Source: Actinomycetospora sp. TBRC 11914 (GTDB taxonomy: Bacteria; Actinomycetota; Actinomycetes; Mycobacteriales; Pseudonocardiaceae). From it: a DNA stretch of 64,000 bases. The notes under the pieces are model-generated. The model saw only the letters and a list, made by a program, of their open reading frames with translations, searched no databases and had not been told where the DNA came from. Location of the stretch: positions 124,001-188,000 of the forward strand of contig NZ_JABBND010000012.1 of the NCBI RefSeq assembly GCF_012933465.1. Direction: 5' to 3'. The translations under genes and the position numbers were made by a program. Positions 31,728 through 42,975 of the stretch are shown here, one piece after another (position 1 is the first letter of the stretch; each line of letters opens with the position of its first letter).

Positions 31728-31771
31728 GACGCGATACCCGACAGGTCTCCGTGGTCGGCAAGGTTGACAAT

Positions 31772-32812
31772 GTGATCGTGCAGAGCTCGACACCGGCAGG
31801 CTCCTCGCCCACGGCCGCGACCCAGGTCGCCGGCCTCCCGATCGCCGACGAGGCGCTGGCCGCCGAGGTGACGGCGGGACTCGAGCGGGTCGAGGACCTG
31901 CTGCGCCAGGAGGTCCACAGCGACTACCGCTTCGTCGCGGACACCTCGCTGCACCTCATCGAGGCGGGCGGGAAGCGGTTCCGCCCGCTGCTGACGCTGC
32001 TCGCGGCGCAGCTCGCGGGCGGGACCAGCGACGACGTCGTCGTGGCGGCGACGTCGGTGGAGCTGGTGCACCTCGCGACGCTCTACCACGACGACGTCAT
32101 GGACGAGGCCGTGCTGCGCCGCGGCGCGCAGAGCGCGAACGCCCGCTGGGACAACACCGTCGCGATCCTCACCGGGGACTACCTGTTCGCGCACGCCTCG
32201 CGGCTGGTCTCGCAGCTCGGGCCGGACGCGGTGCGGATCATCGCCGAGACGTTCGCCGAGCTCGTCACCGGCCAGATGCGCGAGACCCGCGGCCCGCGGG
32301 GCGACGACCCGGTCGGGCACTACATGGCGGTCGTCGCCGAGAAGACCGGGTCGCTCATCGCGACGGCCGGCCGGTTCGGGGCGATGTTCGCGGGGGCGCG
32401 GCCGGCGGACGTCGAGGCGCTGCGGCGGTTCGGGGAGATCATCGGGACCGCGTTCCAGGTCTCGGACGACATCATCGACATCGCGTCGCCGTCGGGGGAC
32501 TCGGGCAAGACCCCGGGCACCGACCTGCGCGAGGGCGTGGCGACCCTCCCGGTGCTCTACGCGCTCGCCGACGACGGGCCCGACGCCCACCGGCTGCGCG
32601 CGCTGGGCGTCGGCGAGGAGGAGATCACCGACGACGCGGTGATCGCCGAGGCGCTGGAGATCCTGCGCGGCTCGGACGGGCTCGTGCGGGCCCGCGAGGC
32701 GCTCGACGCCCAGGCGCGGGCCGCCCGCGACGAGCTGGCCGGGCTGCCCGCGGGGCCGGCCCGCGACGCGCTGTCGGCGCTGCTGGACTACACGGTCGAA
32801 CGGGTGGGCTGA
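31772..32812 (+). CDS. long-chain polyprenyl diphosphate synthase
   Basis: This trans-isoprenyl diphosphate synthase of about 346 residues most likely makes the C40-C45 side chain of menaquinone. Both Asp-rich motifs are present: YHDDVMDEA (first) and DDIID (second), with GGKRFRPLL before the first. The residue just upstream of the first motif is small (LATLYHDD), consistent with a long product. The start is uncertain: GTG codons at 31751, 31772 and 31778 are all in frame, and GACAAT 6 nt before 31778 would suit a leaderless start there. It follows nuoN by 44 bases and may be co-transcribed. The last 25 bases overlap the convergent rarD-like gene. Confidence 0.88.
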   Translation: MIVQSSTPAGSSPTAATQVAGLPIADEALAAEVTAGLERVEDLLRQEVHSDYRFVADTSLHLIEAGGKRFRPLLTLLAAQLAGGTSDDVVVAATSVELVHLATLYHDDVMDEAVLRRGAQSANARWDNTVAILTGDYLFAHASRLVSQLGPDAVRIIAETFAELVTGQMRETRGPRGDDPVGHYMAVVAEKTGSLIATAGRFGAMFAGARPADVEALRRFGEIIGTAFQVSDDIIDIASPSGDSGKTPGTDLREGVATLPVLYALADDGPDAHRLRALGVGEEEITDDAVIAEALEILRGSDGLVRAREALDAQARAARDELAGLPAGPARDALSALLDYTVERVG

Positions 32813-33723
32813 ACCGACGGGAGCGACGTCCTCACCCGGCGGTGCGCCCACCAGCCCTCGAGGGCGAGGACGGCGAGGGCGATCCACACCAGCACGAACC
32901 CGATCCAGCGGGCGGGCGGCATGGGCTCGTGGTCGACGAGCACGCCCCAGAGGAACTGCAGGGTCGGGTTGACGTACTGCAGCAGGCCCAGCGTGGCCAG
33001 CGGGAGCCGGCGGGCACCGACCGCGAAGAGCAGCAGCGGGACGGCGGTCACCGGGCCCGCGGCGATCAGCAGCAGGGTGTGGGTCGTGCCGTGGCCGAAG
33101 GTGCCGGTGCCGACCGCCTGCAGCCAGACCAGGTAGCCGATCGCGACCGGCCCGAGCAGGAACCCCTCGGCGGTGAGACCGGCCACCGGTTCGAGCGGCA
33201 CGCGCTTCTTGAGCAGGCCGTAGAACCCGAAGCTGCCCGCGAGGACGAGCGCGACCCACGGCAGCGCCCCGGTCCCGGCCCACAGCACCGCCACCGCCGC
33301 CGTCGCGATCCCGACGGCCACCCACTGCGTCCGCCGCAACCGCTCCCCGAGGACGACGACCGCGAGGACCACCGAGACCAGCGGGTTCACGTAGTAGCCG
33401 AGGGCGCTCTCGACGACGCGACCGTGGGTCACGCCCCAGATGTAGACGCCCCAGTTGACCGTGATGAGCGCCGACGCGGCGGTGATCGTCACCCAGGTCC
33501 GCCAGGACCGGCCCCGCAGCTGGGACCAGCCGCGCCGCAGCGTGAGCAGCACGAGCATCGCGACGAGCGTCCACCCGATGCGGTGGGCGAGGATCTCGAG
33601 GGAGCCGGCGGGTTCGAGGAGGGGCCAGAAGGCGGGGAAGGTGCCCCAGAGCACGTAGGCCCCGAGGGCGGCGGCGAGGCCGGACGAGGCGGACCGGGAC
33701 GCCGTGGTGTCGTCGTCGACCAC
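32788..33723 (-). CDS. rarD: RarD/EamA-family transporter
   Basis: This 311-residue membrane protein has ten predicted helices, as in the drug/metabolite transporter superfamily. The N-terminal YVLWGTFPAFWPLLEPAGSLEILAHRIGW is the hallmark of RarD, as is the central SALGYYVNPLVSVVLAV. RarD is annotated as a chloramphenicol-sensitivity protein, but its natural substrate is not known. The GTG start has a GAGGTCGAGG sequence upstream. The 3' end overlaps that of the polyprenyl synthase gene by 25 bases. Confidence 0.88.
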   Translation of the reverse strand: MVDDDTTASRSASSGLAAALGAYVLWGTFPAFWPLLEPAGSLEILAHRIGWTLVAMLVLLTLRRGWSQLRGRSWRTWVTITAASALITVNWGVYIWGVTHGRVVESALGYYVNPLVSVVLAVVVLGERLRRTQWVAVGIATAAVAVLWAGTGALPWVALVLAGSFGFYGLLKKRVPLEPVAGLTAEGFLLGPVAIGYLVWLQAVGTGTFGHGTTHTLLLIAAGPVTAVPLLLFAVGARRLPLATLGLLQYVNPTLQFLWGVLVDHEPMPPARWIGFVLVWIALAVLALEGWWAHRRVRTSLPSVQPTRSTV

Positions 33724-33879
33724 ACCTCGACCTCACCACGACCTCGGCCCCCGGAGCACGCGAGATCCGTGTCTGACGGCGCACACCGGCCGGCCACTCG
33801 GGGACGGGTGGCACCCTCGCGGCGGTGCTCGACCTCGTCCGGACCCGACCCGTTCCGTCCCGTCGCGCGAACGTCCGGC

Positions 33880-34785
33880 GTGCACCCCGTGGTCGAGATC
33901 CTCCGGGCCCGCCGGGCGCGGGGCGACCGTGACGACGGGTACCGCGTCGCCCTGGCCGTCGAGGGCGGTGGGTCCCGCGCGACGCTGTCCGGCGGCATGG
34001 TTCTCGGGCTCGCCGAGGCGGGGTTCTCCGGGGTGTTCGACGCGGTCTACGGGGCGAGCGCGGGCACGATCAACGGCGCCTGGTTCGTCGCGGGAGCGAC
34101 CGCCCGCGGCATCCCCGCCTGGTACCGCCCGGGCGTGATGCGCCGCGTGACGGGCATCCCCCGGCTCGCGTGCGGGCGGCCGCTGGTCGACATGCGCTGG
34201 GTGGTGGACGAGCTCTACCGCCGGGTGGTCCCGCTCGACTGGGCGGCGGTCCGCGGGGCCGAAACACCGCTGCACCCGATGGCGACCGACGCCGACTCCG
34301 GCGCGTCGGTGGACCTGGCCGGCCTGGTGCGCGACGACGGCACGCTGCGCGACGCCGTGCGCGCCTCCACCCACCTGCCGATCCTCGGCGGGCCACCCGT
34401 CGAGCTGGCCGGCCGGCGCTACCTCGACGCCGCGCTCGCCGAGACGCTGCCGTTCCGCACGCCGTTGGCGCAGGGCGCGACCCACGTGCTGCTGCTGCGG
34501 ACCCGGCGGGCCGACGATCCCGTCCGCCCGCCGTGGCGCTCCGGGGACCTGCTCGCCCGCGCCCTGTTGCGGCGGTCCGCCCCCGGCGCGGCCGCCGCCT
34601 GGCGCACCCGGTACGAGCGTCAGCTCGCCGACGAGGCGGACCTCCTCGGTCGCCACGCCCGGGTCGTGCACGCGCTGCGCCCGCCGTCCGGCAGCCGGGA
34701 CGTCGGCCAGCTCGAGACGGACGAGGCCCGGTTGCGCGAGGCGGTCGAGGTCGGACGGGCCGTGGCGCTCGCCGCCCTCGGGTGA
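33880..34785 (+). CDS. patatin-like phospholipase family protein
   Basis: This 301-residue serine hydrolase has the patatin fold. The oxyanion-hole motif GGGSR is at 29-33, the nucleophile elbow GASAG at 58-62 (Ser60), and the catalytic Asp is in YLDAAL (Asp181; the usual DGG/A has Ala-Ala here). The expected reaction is hydrolysis of acyl esters of lipids; the substrate is unknown. There is no signal peptide. The start could also be the GTG at 33889. A hairpin follows the stop at 34795-34832. Confidence 0.82.
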   Translation: MHPVVEILRARRARGDRDDGYRVALAVEGGGSRATLSGGMVLGLAEAGFSGVFDAVYGASAGTINGAWFVAGATARGIPAWYRPGVMRRVTGIPRLACGRPLVDMRWVVDELYRRVVPLDWAAVRGAETPLHPMATDADSGASVDLAGLVRDDGTLRDAVRASTHLPILGGPPVELAGRRYLDAALAETLPFRTPLAQGATHVLLLRTRRADDPVRPPWRSGDLLARALLRRSAPGAAAAWRTRYERQLADEADLLGRHARVVHALRPPSGSRDVGQLETDEARLREAVEVGRAVALAALG

Positions 34786-34794
34786 GGCGCACGG

Positions 34795-34832
34795 CACGGG
34801 ACCCGGGCGGCCGCGGCCGCCCGGCTCCCGTG
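34795..34832. terminator. bidirectional hairpin between convergent patatin and korB genes
   Basis: A 19-bp inverted repeat with a single mismatch is centred at 34813/34814 and begins 10 bases after the patatin stop. It also lies 8 bases beyond the korB stop on the other strand. Confidence 0.65.
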
Positions 34833-34839
34833 GGCGCGA

Positions 34840-35945
34840 CTACTGCTCGTTCTCCGGCGTGGGCATGACCGCCCAGGTGTCCTTGCCGCGCAGCAGGGCC
34901 TGGAGGTCGTCGCCGCGCTGCTGGGCCTGCTCGGTGGCGGCCGTGACCTGGGCCCGGGCGCCGTCGTCGTAGGTGGGCCGCTCGACGTTGCGGAAGATGC
35001 CCGTGACGGTGTGGGTGAGGTCCTGGTCGGAGAGCCGCGACAGCGCGAACGCCTGCGTCGGGTCCTGCTCGTCGGCGCGGTGGACGACCAGCGCGTCCTC
35101 GCCGACCTCGTCGACCTTGCGCACCTCGAGCCCGCCGGAGGCCGCGCGGACCACCCCGAACTCGCCGTCGTTGCCGAACCGGATGGGCTCGCCGTCGACC
35201 AGCGGGATCAGCCGCTGCGAGACCTCGTCGCCCTTGCGCAGGACGTCGAAGGACCCGTCGTTGAAGATCGGGCAGTCCTGGAAGATCTCGACCAGCGAGG
35301 CGCCGCGGTGGGCGGCGGCCTGGCGGAGGACCTCGGTGAGGCCCTTGCGGTCGGAGTCCAGGGCGCGGCCGACGAACGTGGCCTCGGCGCCCAGGGCGAG
35401 CGACACCGGGTTGAACGGGGCGTCGACCGATCCCATCGGCGTCGACTTGGTGACCTTCCCGACCTCGGAGGTCGGGGAGTACTGGCCCTTCGTCAGCCCG
35501 TAGATCCGGTTGTTGAACAGCAGGATCGTGATGTTCATGTTCCGGCGCAGCGCGTGGATCAGGTGGTTGCCACCGATCGAGAGCGCGTCGCCGTCCCCGG
35601 TGACGACCCACACCGAGAGGTCCGGGCGCGTGACGGCCAGGCCGGTCGCGATCGCCGGGGCCCGGCCGTGGATCGAGTGCATCCCGTAGGTGTCGAGGTA
35701 GTACGGGAAGCGCGACGAGCAGCCGATGCCCGAGACGAACACGATGTTCTCGCGCTTGAGCCCGAGCTCGGGCAGGAACGAGCGCACCGAGGCCAGCACG
35801 GCGTAGTCGCCGCAGCCGGGGCACCAGCGCACCTCCTGGTCGGAGGTGAAGTCCTTCGCCTTCTGCGTCTCGTCGGTGGTCGGGACGAGGTCCAGGCCGC
35901 CCAGCTTGGAGCCAGAAGAGCCAGGCAGCGGCAGATCAACCGTGG

Positions 35946-35949
<4 letters not shown>
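34840..35949 (-). CDS. korB: 2-oxoacid:ferredoxin oxidoreductase, beta subunit
   Basis: KorB is the thiamine-diphosphate subunit of 2-oxoglutarate (or related 2-oxoacid) ferredoxin oxidoreductase. It oxidises 2-oxoglutarate to succinyl-CoA while reducing ferredoxin. The ThDP motif GDGDALSIGGNHL starts at residue 118. Likely [4Fe-4S] ligands are Cys43 and Cys46 (CPGCGDY), Cys77 (GIGCSSR) and Cys226 (QDCPIF). The 369-residue length is normal for actinobacterial KorB. Its ATG overlaps the korA stop (ATGA), so the two subunits are coupled. Confidence 0.95.
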
Positions 35950-37868
<1,919 letters not shown>

Positions 37869-38057
37869 CGAGCGATCCCAACCCTTCGCAAGGACTCGAG
37901 CCGTGCTCTCCGTGGTCGCTCCCGCGCCCGGGGACGACCACCCCAACATCCCACGTTAACCGCGTGGTGATCGGCGCTGCGCGCCACCCGCTGCGGGTCA
38001 CAACACACTTGACCGAACAAGGGGACCCCAGCGGCGAACGCGCCGGTCAGGACGATC

Positions 38058-38930
38058 TCAGCGACGGCGGCGCACCCGCTCCAGCCCGGCCCGGAAGGCG
38101 GGCGAGTGCAGCGACGTGAGCTGCGGCCCCACCTCCACGTCGACGGCCGCCGCGTGGTCGGCGAGGTCGGCCGTGGCGCGGACGCTGGCCTTCGTCGCGA
38201 CGACGAGGTCGCGCGGTGCCCGCGCGGAGTGCCCGGCCAGGCGCAGCGCCTCCACGACCACGGGCGAGCGCGCCGCCGTCCCGTCCTCGCCCACCGGCGG
38301 GTCGGGCATCTCGCCGGGCACCCGGCGCAGCGCGAGCCCGCTGCGCTCCGCCGCCGCGGCGTCCAGCCCCTCGCCGCCGAGGAGCATCGCGAGCGTCGTC
38401 TGCTGGCCGACCAGCCGCTGGGTCATCCACGTCATGCCCCCGCCCGGGTGCAGGCCCAGCCGCAGGAAGCCCGGCTCGAAGCGCGCGGTGTCGCCGGCGA
38501 GCCGGATGTCGGCGGCGAGGGCCACGTTGATGCCCGCCCCGACGGCGGGCCCGTCGACGGCGGCGATCGTCGGCACCGGACAGGCGGCGAGCGCGAGGAA
38601 GCCCGCGTAGACGGCCTTGATGTCCCGCTCGCCGTCGGTCCCCTCCGACTGCCCGATGGCCGCGAGCTCGTCCAGGTCGCCGCCGGCGCAGAACGCCGGC
38701 CCCCGGTCGGCGGCCCCGGTCACGACGACCGCGTGCACCCGCTCGTCGGCGGCGACCGCCTCGAGGGCCTCGACGAGGCGGTCGGAGAGCGCCCGGGACA
38801 TCGCGTTGCGCCGCCGCGGGTCGCGCAGGGTCAGCAGTGCGGTGACGCCGCTGTCGTCCGCCGGGTCGTCCGGCGGGAGGTGCTCGACGAGGACGGCGGG
38901 TGCGTCGGTGCTCTCAGCCACGGCCGACAT
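38058..38930 (-). CDS. enoyl-CoA hydratase/isomerase family protein
   Basis: This 290-residue crotonase-fold enzyme shows the expected elements: FCAGGDLDEL (first oxyanion Gly region, about residues 80-90), a PTIAAVDGPAVGAGINVALAADIRL segment with the second oxyanion glycine, and RFEPGFLRLGLHPGGGMTW. The canonical catalytic Glu in the second helix is replaced or shifted (FLRLGLHPGGG), so hydratase activity is not certain; the subfamily resembles EchA isomerase/hydratases. It is divergent from the thioesterase gene, with only 27 bases between the start codons. Confidence 0.85.
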   Translation of the reverse strand: MSAVAESTDAPAVLVEHLPPDDPADDSGVTALLTLRDPRRRNAMSRALSDRLVEALEAVAADERVHAVVVTGAADRGPAFCAGGDLDELAAIGQSEGTDGERDIKAVYAGFLALAACPVPTIAAVDGPAVGAGINVALAADIRLAGDTARFEPGFLRLGLHPGGGMTWMTQRLVGQQTTLAMLLGGEGLDAAAAERSGLALRRVPGEMPDPPVGEDGTAARSPVVVEALRLAGHSARAPRDLVVATKASVRATADLADHAAAVDVEVGPQLTSLHSPAFRAGLERVRRRR

Positions 38931-38945
38931 CGTGCCCGTGACGGT

Positions 38946-38951
38946 TAGCGT
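38946..38951 (+). promoter_or_regulatory. -10 hexamer of leaderless thioesterase gene
   Basis: TAGCGT ends 6 nt before the ATG at 38958. Only 27 bases separate this start from the divergent enoyl-CoA hydratase start, so the two promoters must overlap the opposite coding sequence. Confidence 0.5.
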
Positions 38952-38957
38952 GCGCCC

Positions 38958-39557
38958 ATGACCCAGGCGCGCCCCCGCACCCTCGACGTCCCCGAGGACG
39001 CGACCATCCCCTCCCGCCACCCGAAGGCGCCGGCGGTCGGGGAACGGACCCCGCCCCACACCCCGACGTGCCGTGGGTGCGCGGACGTCCCGGGCGGGCT
39101 GCGGGTCGAGTCCTGGGTCGACGACGAGCGGGGCGAGGGCGGCGAGCCCGGGCACGGCGTCGCGGTGCGCAGCCGCATGCTCGTGACCGAGAACATGCAG
39201 GGCGCCCCCGGCCTCATCCACGGCGGGTTCCTCACCGGGGCGTTCGACGAGTGCCTGGGCTCGGTCGCGCCGCTGGTGACGGGGGCCTGCGTGACGGCGC
39301 GGCTCGAGACCGACTTCCGCCGGCCGATCCCGATCGGGTCGACGCTGTGGCTGCGCGCCCGCCTCGACGGCGTCGCGGACCGCAAGTACTTCGTGAGCGG
39401 CGAGGCCCGGATCGACGCGGAGGACGGGCCGCTCGCCGGCACGGCGCGCGCCCTGTTCGTCCGGGTGGGCGTCGAGCACTTCCTGCGGCACAGCCGCCCC
39501 GAGGACCTCGAGGCCCTGGGCGCCTCGCCCGAGCAGATCCGCGCCGCCCGCGGCTGA
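38958..39557 (+). CDS. PaaI-family hotdog-fold thioesterase
   Basis: This 199-residue protein has the hotdog core in its second half: GLIHGGFLTGAFDECLGSVAP (HGG with the catalytic acidic residue in the long helix), then TARLETDFRRPIPIGSTLWLRARL. It probably hydrolyses an acyl-CoA. The first 55 residues contain a CRGC motif, as in a subgroup of actinobacterial PaaI proteins, which may bind metal. Pairing with the divergent crotonase gene suggests acyl-CoA metabolism. Confidence 0.82.
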   Translation: MTQARPRTLDVPEDATIPSRHPKAPAVGERTPPHTPTCRGCADVPGGLRVESWVDDERGEGGEPGHGVAVRSRMLVTENMQGAPGLIHGGFLTGAFDECLGSVAPLVTGACVTARLETDFRRPIPIGSTLWLRARLDGVADRKYFVSGEARIDAEDGPLAGTARALFVRVGVEHFLRHSRPEDLEALGASPEQIRAARG

Positions 39558-39659
39558 GCGGCCCCACCCTTCCGGCGGAACGCCGCGCGCGCCTGGCACG
39601 TTGGGATCCGTGGACGAGCCGGGAGGGGCCTCCCGGCTCACGACGAAAGGGATCCCACG

Positions 39660-40490
39660 GTGCGCAACGGGCTGAAGACCGCCCTCCTGCTCGGCGGGCT
39701 GAGCGCGTTCATCCTGGTCATCGGGTCGCTGTTCGGACGCGGCGGTCTGTTCATCGCGCTGCTCGTCGCGATCGGCGTCAACGGCTACTCGTACTTCTTC
39801 TCCGACCGGATCGCGCTGCGGGCGATGCACGCGGTGCCGGTCACCGAGGCCGAGCAGCCCGGGATGTACCGCATCGTGCGCGAGCTGGCCTCGGCGGCGC
39901 ACCAGCCGATGCCGCGGCTCTACGTGAGCCCCACCGAGGCGCCCAACGCGTTCGCCACCGGCCGCAGCCCCCGCCACGCCGCGGTGTGCGCGACCACCGG
40001 GATCCTGCGGCTGCTGGACGAGCGGGAGCTGCGCGGCGTCCTCGGGCACGAGCTCTCCCACGTCTACAACCGCGACATCCTCATCTCGTCGGTGGCGGGG
40101 GCGCTCTCCAGCGTCGTCACCTACGTCGTGCTCGGGGCGCAGCTCTTCGGCGGCAGCCGCAACGTCCTCGCGACGATCCTGCTGGCCCTCGTCGGCCCGC
40201 TGGCGGCGGGCATCGTGCAGATGGCGGTCAGCCGCACCCGCGAGTACCAGGCCGACGCCAGCGGCGCGGAGCTCACGCACGACCCGCTGGCGCTCGCCTC
40301 GGCGCTGCACAAGCTGCAGTACGGCACCCAGGCCGCCCCGCTGCCGCCGGAACCGGAGCTCGTCTCCCAGTCGCACCTCATGATCGCCAACCCGTTCCGG
40401 GCGGGTGAGGGGATGTCGAGGCTGTTCTCCACCCACCCACCGATCCAGGACCGCATCGCCCGCCTGCAGGAGATGGCGCGTCACGGCTGA
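39660..40490 (+). CDS. htpX: HtpX-type membrane zinc metalloprotease
   Basis: HtpX degrades misfolded membrane proteins. Here it is 276 residues, with two N-terminal helices (about 7-46), the zinc motif HELSH at residues 130-134, two more hydrophobic segments (about 140-190) and the third ligand Glu in REYQAD. The N-terminal [15 protein letters not shown] is typical. The start is a GTG with an AAAGGGA sequence upstream. Its 3' end overlaps the next, convergent gene by 10 bases. Confidence 0.95.
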   Translation: MRNGLKTALLLGGLSAFILVIGSLFGRGGLFIALLVAIGVNGYSYFFSDRIALRAMHAVPVTEAEQPGMYRIVRELASAAHQPMPRLYVSPTEAPNAFATGRSPRHAAVCATTGILRLLDERELRGVLGHELSHVYNRDILISSVAGALSSVVTYVVLGAQLFGGSRNVLATILLALVGPLAAGIVQMAVSRTREYQADASGAELTHDPLALASALHKLQYGTQAAPLPPEPELVSQSHLMIANPFRAGEGMSRLFSTHPPIQDRIARLQEMARHG

Positions 40491-41026
40491 ACCCGTGGCG
40501 GGCCGACGAGGTCCGCGACGTGCAGGAACACGTCCGGGTCGACGTCCTCCGGGGCCGGGACGCGATCGAGCGGCTCGGTCCGGGGAGGTCCGGGCAGGCA
40601 GGCGCGGTACCGGCGCACCGCGGCGAGCCGGTAGCGGCCCCGCATCGGGACCGACACCGCCGACCCGAGGCCGACGAGGTCGAGGTCGCAGTAGAGGGAG
40701 CCCTCGACGAAGACCGGCCGACCGGGCTCGAGCTGCTCGATGTCCTCGAGCCCGGCGGGGTTGACGACCACCTCGCGCTCGCCGACCCGCAGGACGTCCA
40801 CCCCGTACGGCCCGCCCTCGTCGTCGCCGGGCCGCAGGACCCGGGGCTCGCCGACGACACCGCAGGCACCCACGATCCCGAAGGGGCCCGCCTCCCACGC
40901 CGTGGGCGCCCGGCACCCGACGTCGGCGAGCTCGGTCAGGTAGAGGACCGGGGCCACCTCGAGCTCCTCGCCGATCGCCACCACCGGGAGCCGGCCGGCG
41001 CGCAGGTGCCGCGGCGGGAGCTGCAC
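40481..41026 (-). CDS. unrecognised protein, paralogue of the upstream neighbour
   Basis: This 181-residue soluble protein belongs to no family I can name. It is clearly related to the product of the gene immediately upstream (41095-41781). Shared elements in the same order are VEGSLY (about residue 110), RxRxAAxRRYR (about 132), LDRVPxPE (about 151) and ADLV near the end. There is no signal peptide or membrane segment. The start is the GTG at 41026, 8 nt after a GGGAGG ribosome-binding site; a GTG at 41035 is an alternative. The 3' end overlaps htpX. Confidence 0.7.
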   Translation of the reverse strand: MQLPPRHLRAGRLPVVAIGEELEVAPVLYLTELADVGCRAPTAWEAGPFGIVGACGVVGEPRVLRPGDDEGGPYGVDVLRVGEREVVVNPAGLEDIEQLEPGRPVFVEGSLYCDLDLVGLGSAVSVPMRGRYRLAAVRRYRACLPGPPRTEPLDRVPAPEDVDPDVFLHVADLVGPPRVQP

Positions 41027-41094
41027 CGTCGTCACCTCCCGCACCCGCGCGTGCGCCCGAGTCGTCCACCCCGCGTGGGTGCACGCGCCGGCGC

Positions 41095-41781
41095 TCACGA
41101 GCAGCTCCGCCCGGCGTGGTCCCCGGCCTCGCCCGCGACCGCCGGGCGGTCCTCCCGCTCGGGCACCAGGTCGGCGATGTAGACCGCCGCCTCCGACGCC
41201 TCGGCGGGCGACGGCACCCGGTCGAGGGCGACGGGCCGGACCGGCCGGCCTGCGGTGCGGCGGTAGCGCCGCAGCGCGGCGACCCGGAACCGACGACGGC
41301 ACAGCGCGACGGCCTCGCCGTGCGGGGACCCGGCGTGGAGCACCGGGTCGAGGTACAGCGACCCCTCGACGTGCAGCGGGCCGTCGCCCTCGGGTGGCTC
41401 GGTGGCCGCCCAGTTGACCGGCACGAGCCACCCCGCCGCGTCGAGGACGTCGATCCGGCACGTGCAGCCGCCCGCCGGGTCGAGCGCGACGGCCGTGACC
41501 GTGCCGCGGGCGTCGAGGCACCCGAACTCGTCGACGGACCAGAAGTCCGGCGCGGTCGCGCCGTGGAACGGACCGGCCGGGTGCAGCACCCCGGCGTAGA
41601 CCGCGGGGACGACCTCCAGCACGTCACCCACCCGGGCCCGGGGCAGGTCGCCCGCCGCGAGCAGGTGCGGCAGCAGCTGCACCGGCAGCGCTCCCGGCAC
41701 CCGGGCCGCGGCCCGCCGCCCCCCGGGCGAGCGCCCCGCCCTGCCGGTGCGCCGCCGCGTCCTCCTCGCCGTCCCCGCCAT
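41095..41781 (-). CDS. unrecognised protein, paralogue of the downstream neighbour
   Basis: This 228-residue protein has a basic, Arg/Gly-rich N-terminus (about 1-30), then a domain with LxAGDLPRARVGDVLEVVPAVY (paralogue: [22 protein letters not shown]), VEGSLY, RFRVAALRRYR and LDRVPSPAEASEAAVYIADLV. Repeated VxVN, VEGSLYxD and RYR elements suggest a small beta-barrel-like fold, but I recognise no family. A GGGAGGA ribosome-binding site is 4 nt before the ATG. A 68-base gap separates it from its paralogue. Confidence 0.7.
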   Translation of the reverse strand: MAGTARRTRRRTGRAGRSPGGRRAAARVPGALPVQLLPHLLAAGDLPRARVGDVLEVVPAVYAGVLHPAGPFHGATAPDFWSVDEFGCLDARGTVTAVALDPAGGCTCRIDVLDAAGWLVPVNWAATEPPEGDGPLHVEGSLYLDPVLHAGSPHGEAVALCRRRFRVAALRRYRRTAGRPVRPVALDRVPSPAEASEAAVYIADLVPEREDRPAVAGEAGDHAGRSCS

Positions 41782-41901
41782 GCGGTCCTCCCGGTGTCGT
41801 TCGGCCTCGTCGGGGGCTTGGAGGACCGCGGGCACCGATCGGTTCCGGATTTTCCCGGCCGACCGGCCGTCGCCGGGCCGCGCAGCGGGAACCGTCACGG
41901 C

Positions 41902-42975
41902 ATGACCGCCGACTACGGGCCGCACGGATCGAGCCTGCGCGACCTGCCCCGGCTGCGCCGCACCCGCCGTCGTCGCAGCTCGAGCTGGGACCGCACCGGG
42001 GGCAACGACGACCGCGCCCACGTCGCGCCGGGCGCGGCCGCCACCCTGCTCGACGTGCCCGGGGCCGGCGTCGTCACCCATCTCTGGATGACGGTGGCGA
42101 CCCCGCGCTCGCTGCGGCACCCGCGCGCCCGCCGGGCCGACCTGCTGCGCCGGCTCGTGCTGCGGATGTGGTGGGACGGCGAGGAGCACCCGAGCGTCGA
42201 CGTGCCCCTCGGCGACTTCTTCGGCGTCGGGCACGGCCGCACCACCAACTTCGTCTCGCTGCCGCTGCAGATGAGCCCGGAGGACGGCAGGGCGCTGAAC
42301 TGCTGGTTCGCGATGCCGTTCGGCGACGGCGCCCGGATCGAGCTGGTCAACGAGGCCCCGGAGGAGGTGTGGGCGTACTCCTACGTCGACTTCGAGGAGC
42401 TCGACGACGTCTCCGACGACCTCGGGCGGTTCCACGCGCAGTGGCGCCGGGAGAACCCGACCCGCGGCGTGCGTCCGGGCTGGTCGAACGCCCGCTTCCA
42501 GTTCGGCGGGACGAACCTGACAGGCGATGACAACTACACGATCCTGGAGGCTCGCGGCCACGGGCACTACGTGGGCTGCGTGCTCAACGTCCGGCCGCGC
42601 CGCCGCCGGCGCTGGAACTGGTACGGCGAGGGTGACGACATGGTGTTCGTCGACCAGGAGCCCGGCGACTGGCCCCCGACGCTGCACGGCACCGGCACCG
42701 AGGACTACGTCAACACCGCCTGGTGCCCGACGCAGACCTACTCGGCGCCGTACCACGGGGTGACGCTGCCGGGCGGGCGGAACTGGCGCGGGCCGGTGTC
42801 GCTGTACCGCTTCCACGTCGAGGACCCGGTGGTGTTCGAGCGCTCGATCCGCGTGACGATCGAGCACGGCCACGCCAACCGGCGCAGCGACGACTGGTCG
42901 TCGGTGGCGTACTGGTACCAGGCCGAGCCGCACGTGCCGTTCGCGCTGGCCCCGGTGGCCGAGCGCCTACCCTGA
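41902..42975 (+). CDS. DUF2961 family glycoside hydrolase (GH172-like)
   Basis: This 357-residue protein has the DUF2961 pattern: an opening THLWMTV segment, RMWWDGEEHPSVDVPLGDFFGVGHG (about residues 88-113), LNCWFAMPFGDGARIELVNE, and near the end DDMVFVDQEPGDWPPTLHGTGTEDYVN. DUF2961 is now GH172, including difructose-anhydride hydrolases and actinobacterial exo-D-arabinofuranosidases that act on arabinogalactan or lipoarabinomannan. No signal peptide is visible, so an intracellular role is more likely. The substrate cannot be told from the sequence. Its last 9 bases overlap the convergent gene. Confidence 0.88.
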   Translation: MTADYGPHGSSLRDLPRLRRTRRRRSSSWDRTGGNDDRAHVAPGAAATLLDVPGAGVVTHLWMTVATPRSLRHPRARRADLLRRLVLRMWWDGEEHPSVDVPLGDFFGVGHGRTTNFVSLPLQMSPEDGRALNCWFAMPFGDGARIELVNEAPEEVWAYSYVDFEELDDVSDDLGRFHAQWRRENPTRGVRPGWSNARFQFGGTNLTGDDNYTILEARGHGHYVGCVLNVRPRRRRRWNWYGEGDDMVFVDQEPGDWPPTLHGTGTEDYVNTAWCPTQTYSAPYHGVTLPGGRNWRGPVSLYRFHVEDPVVFERSIRVTIEHGHANRRSDDWSSVAYWYQAEPHVPFALAPVAERLP

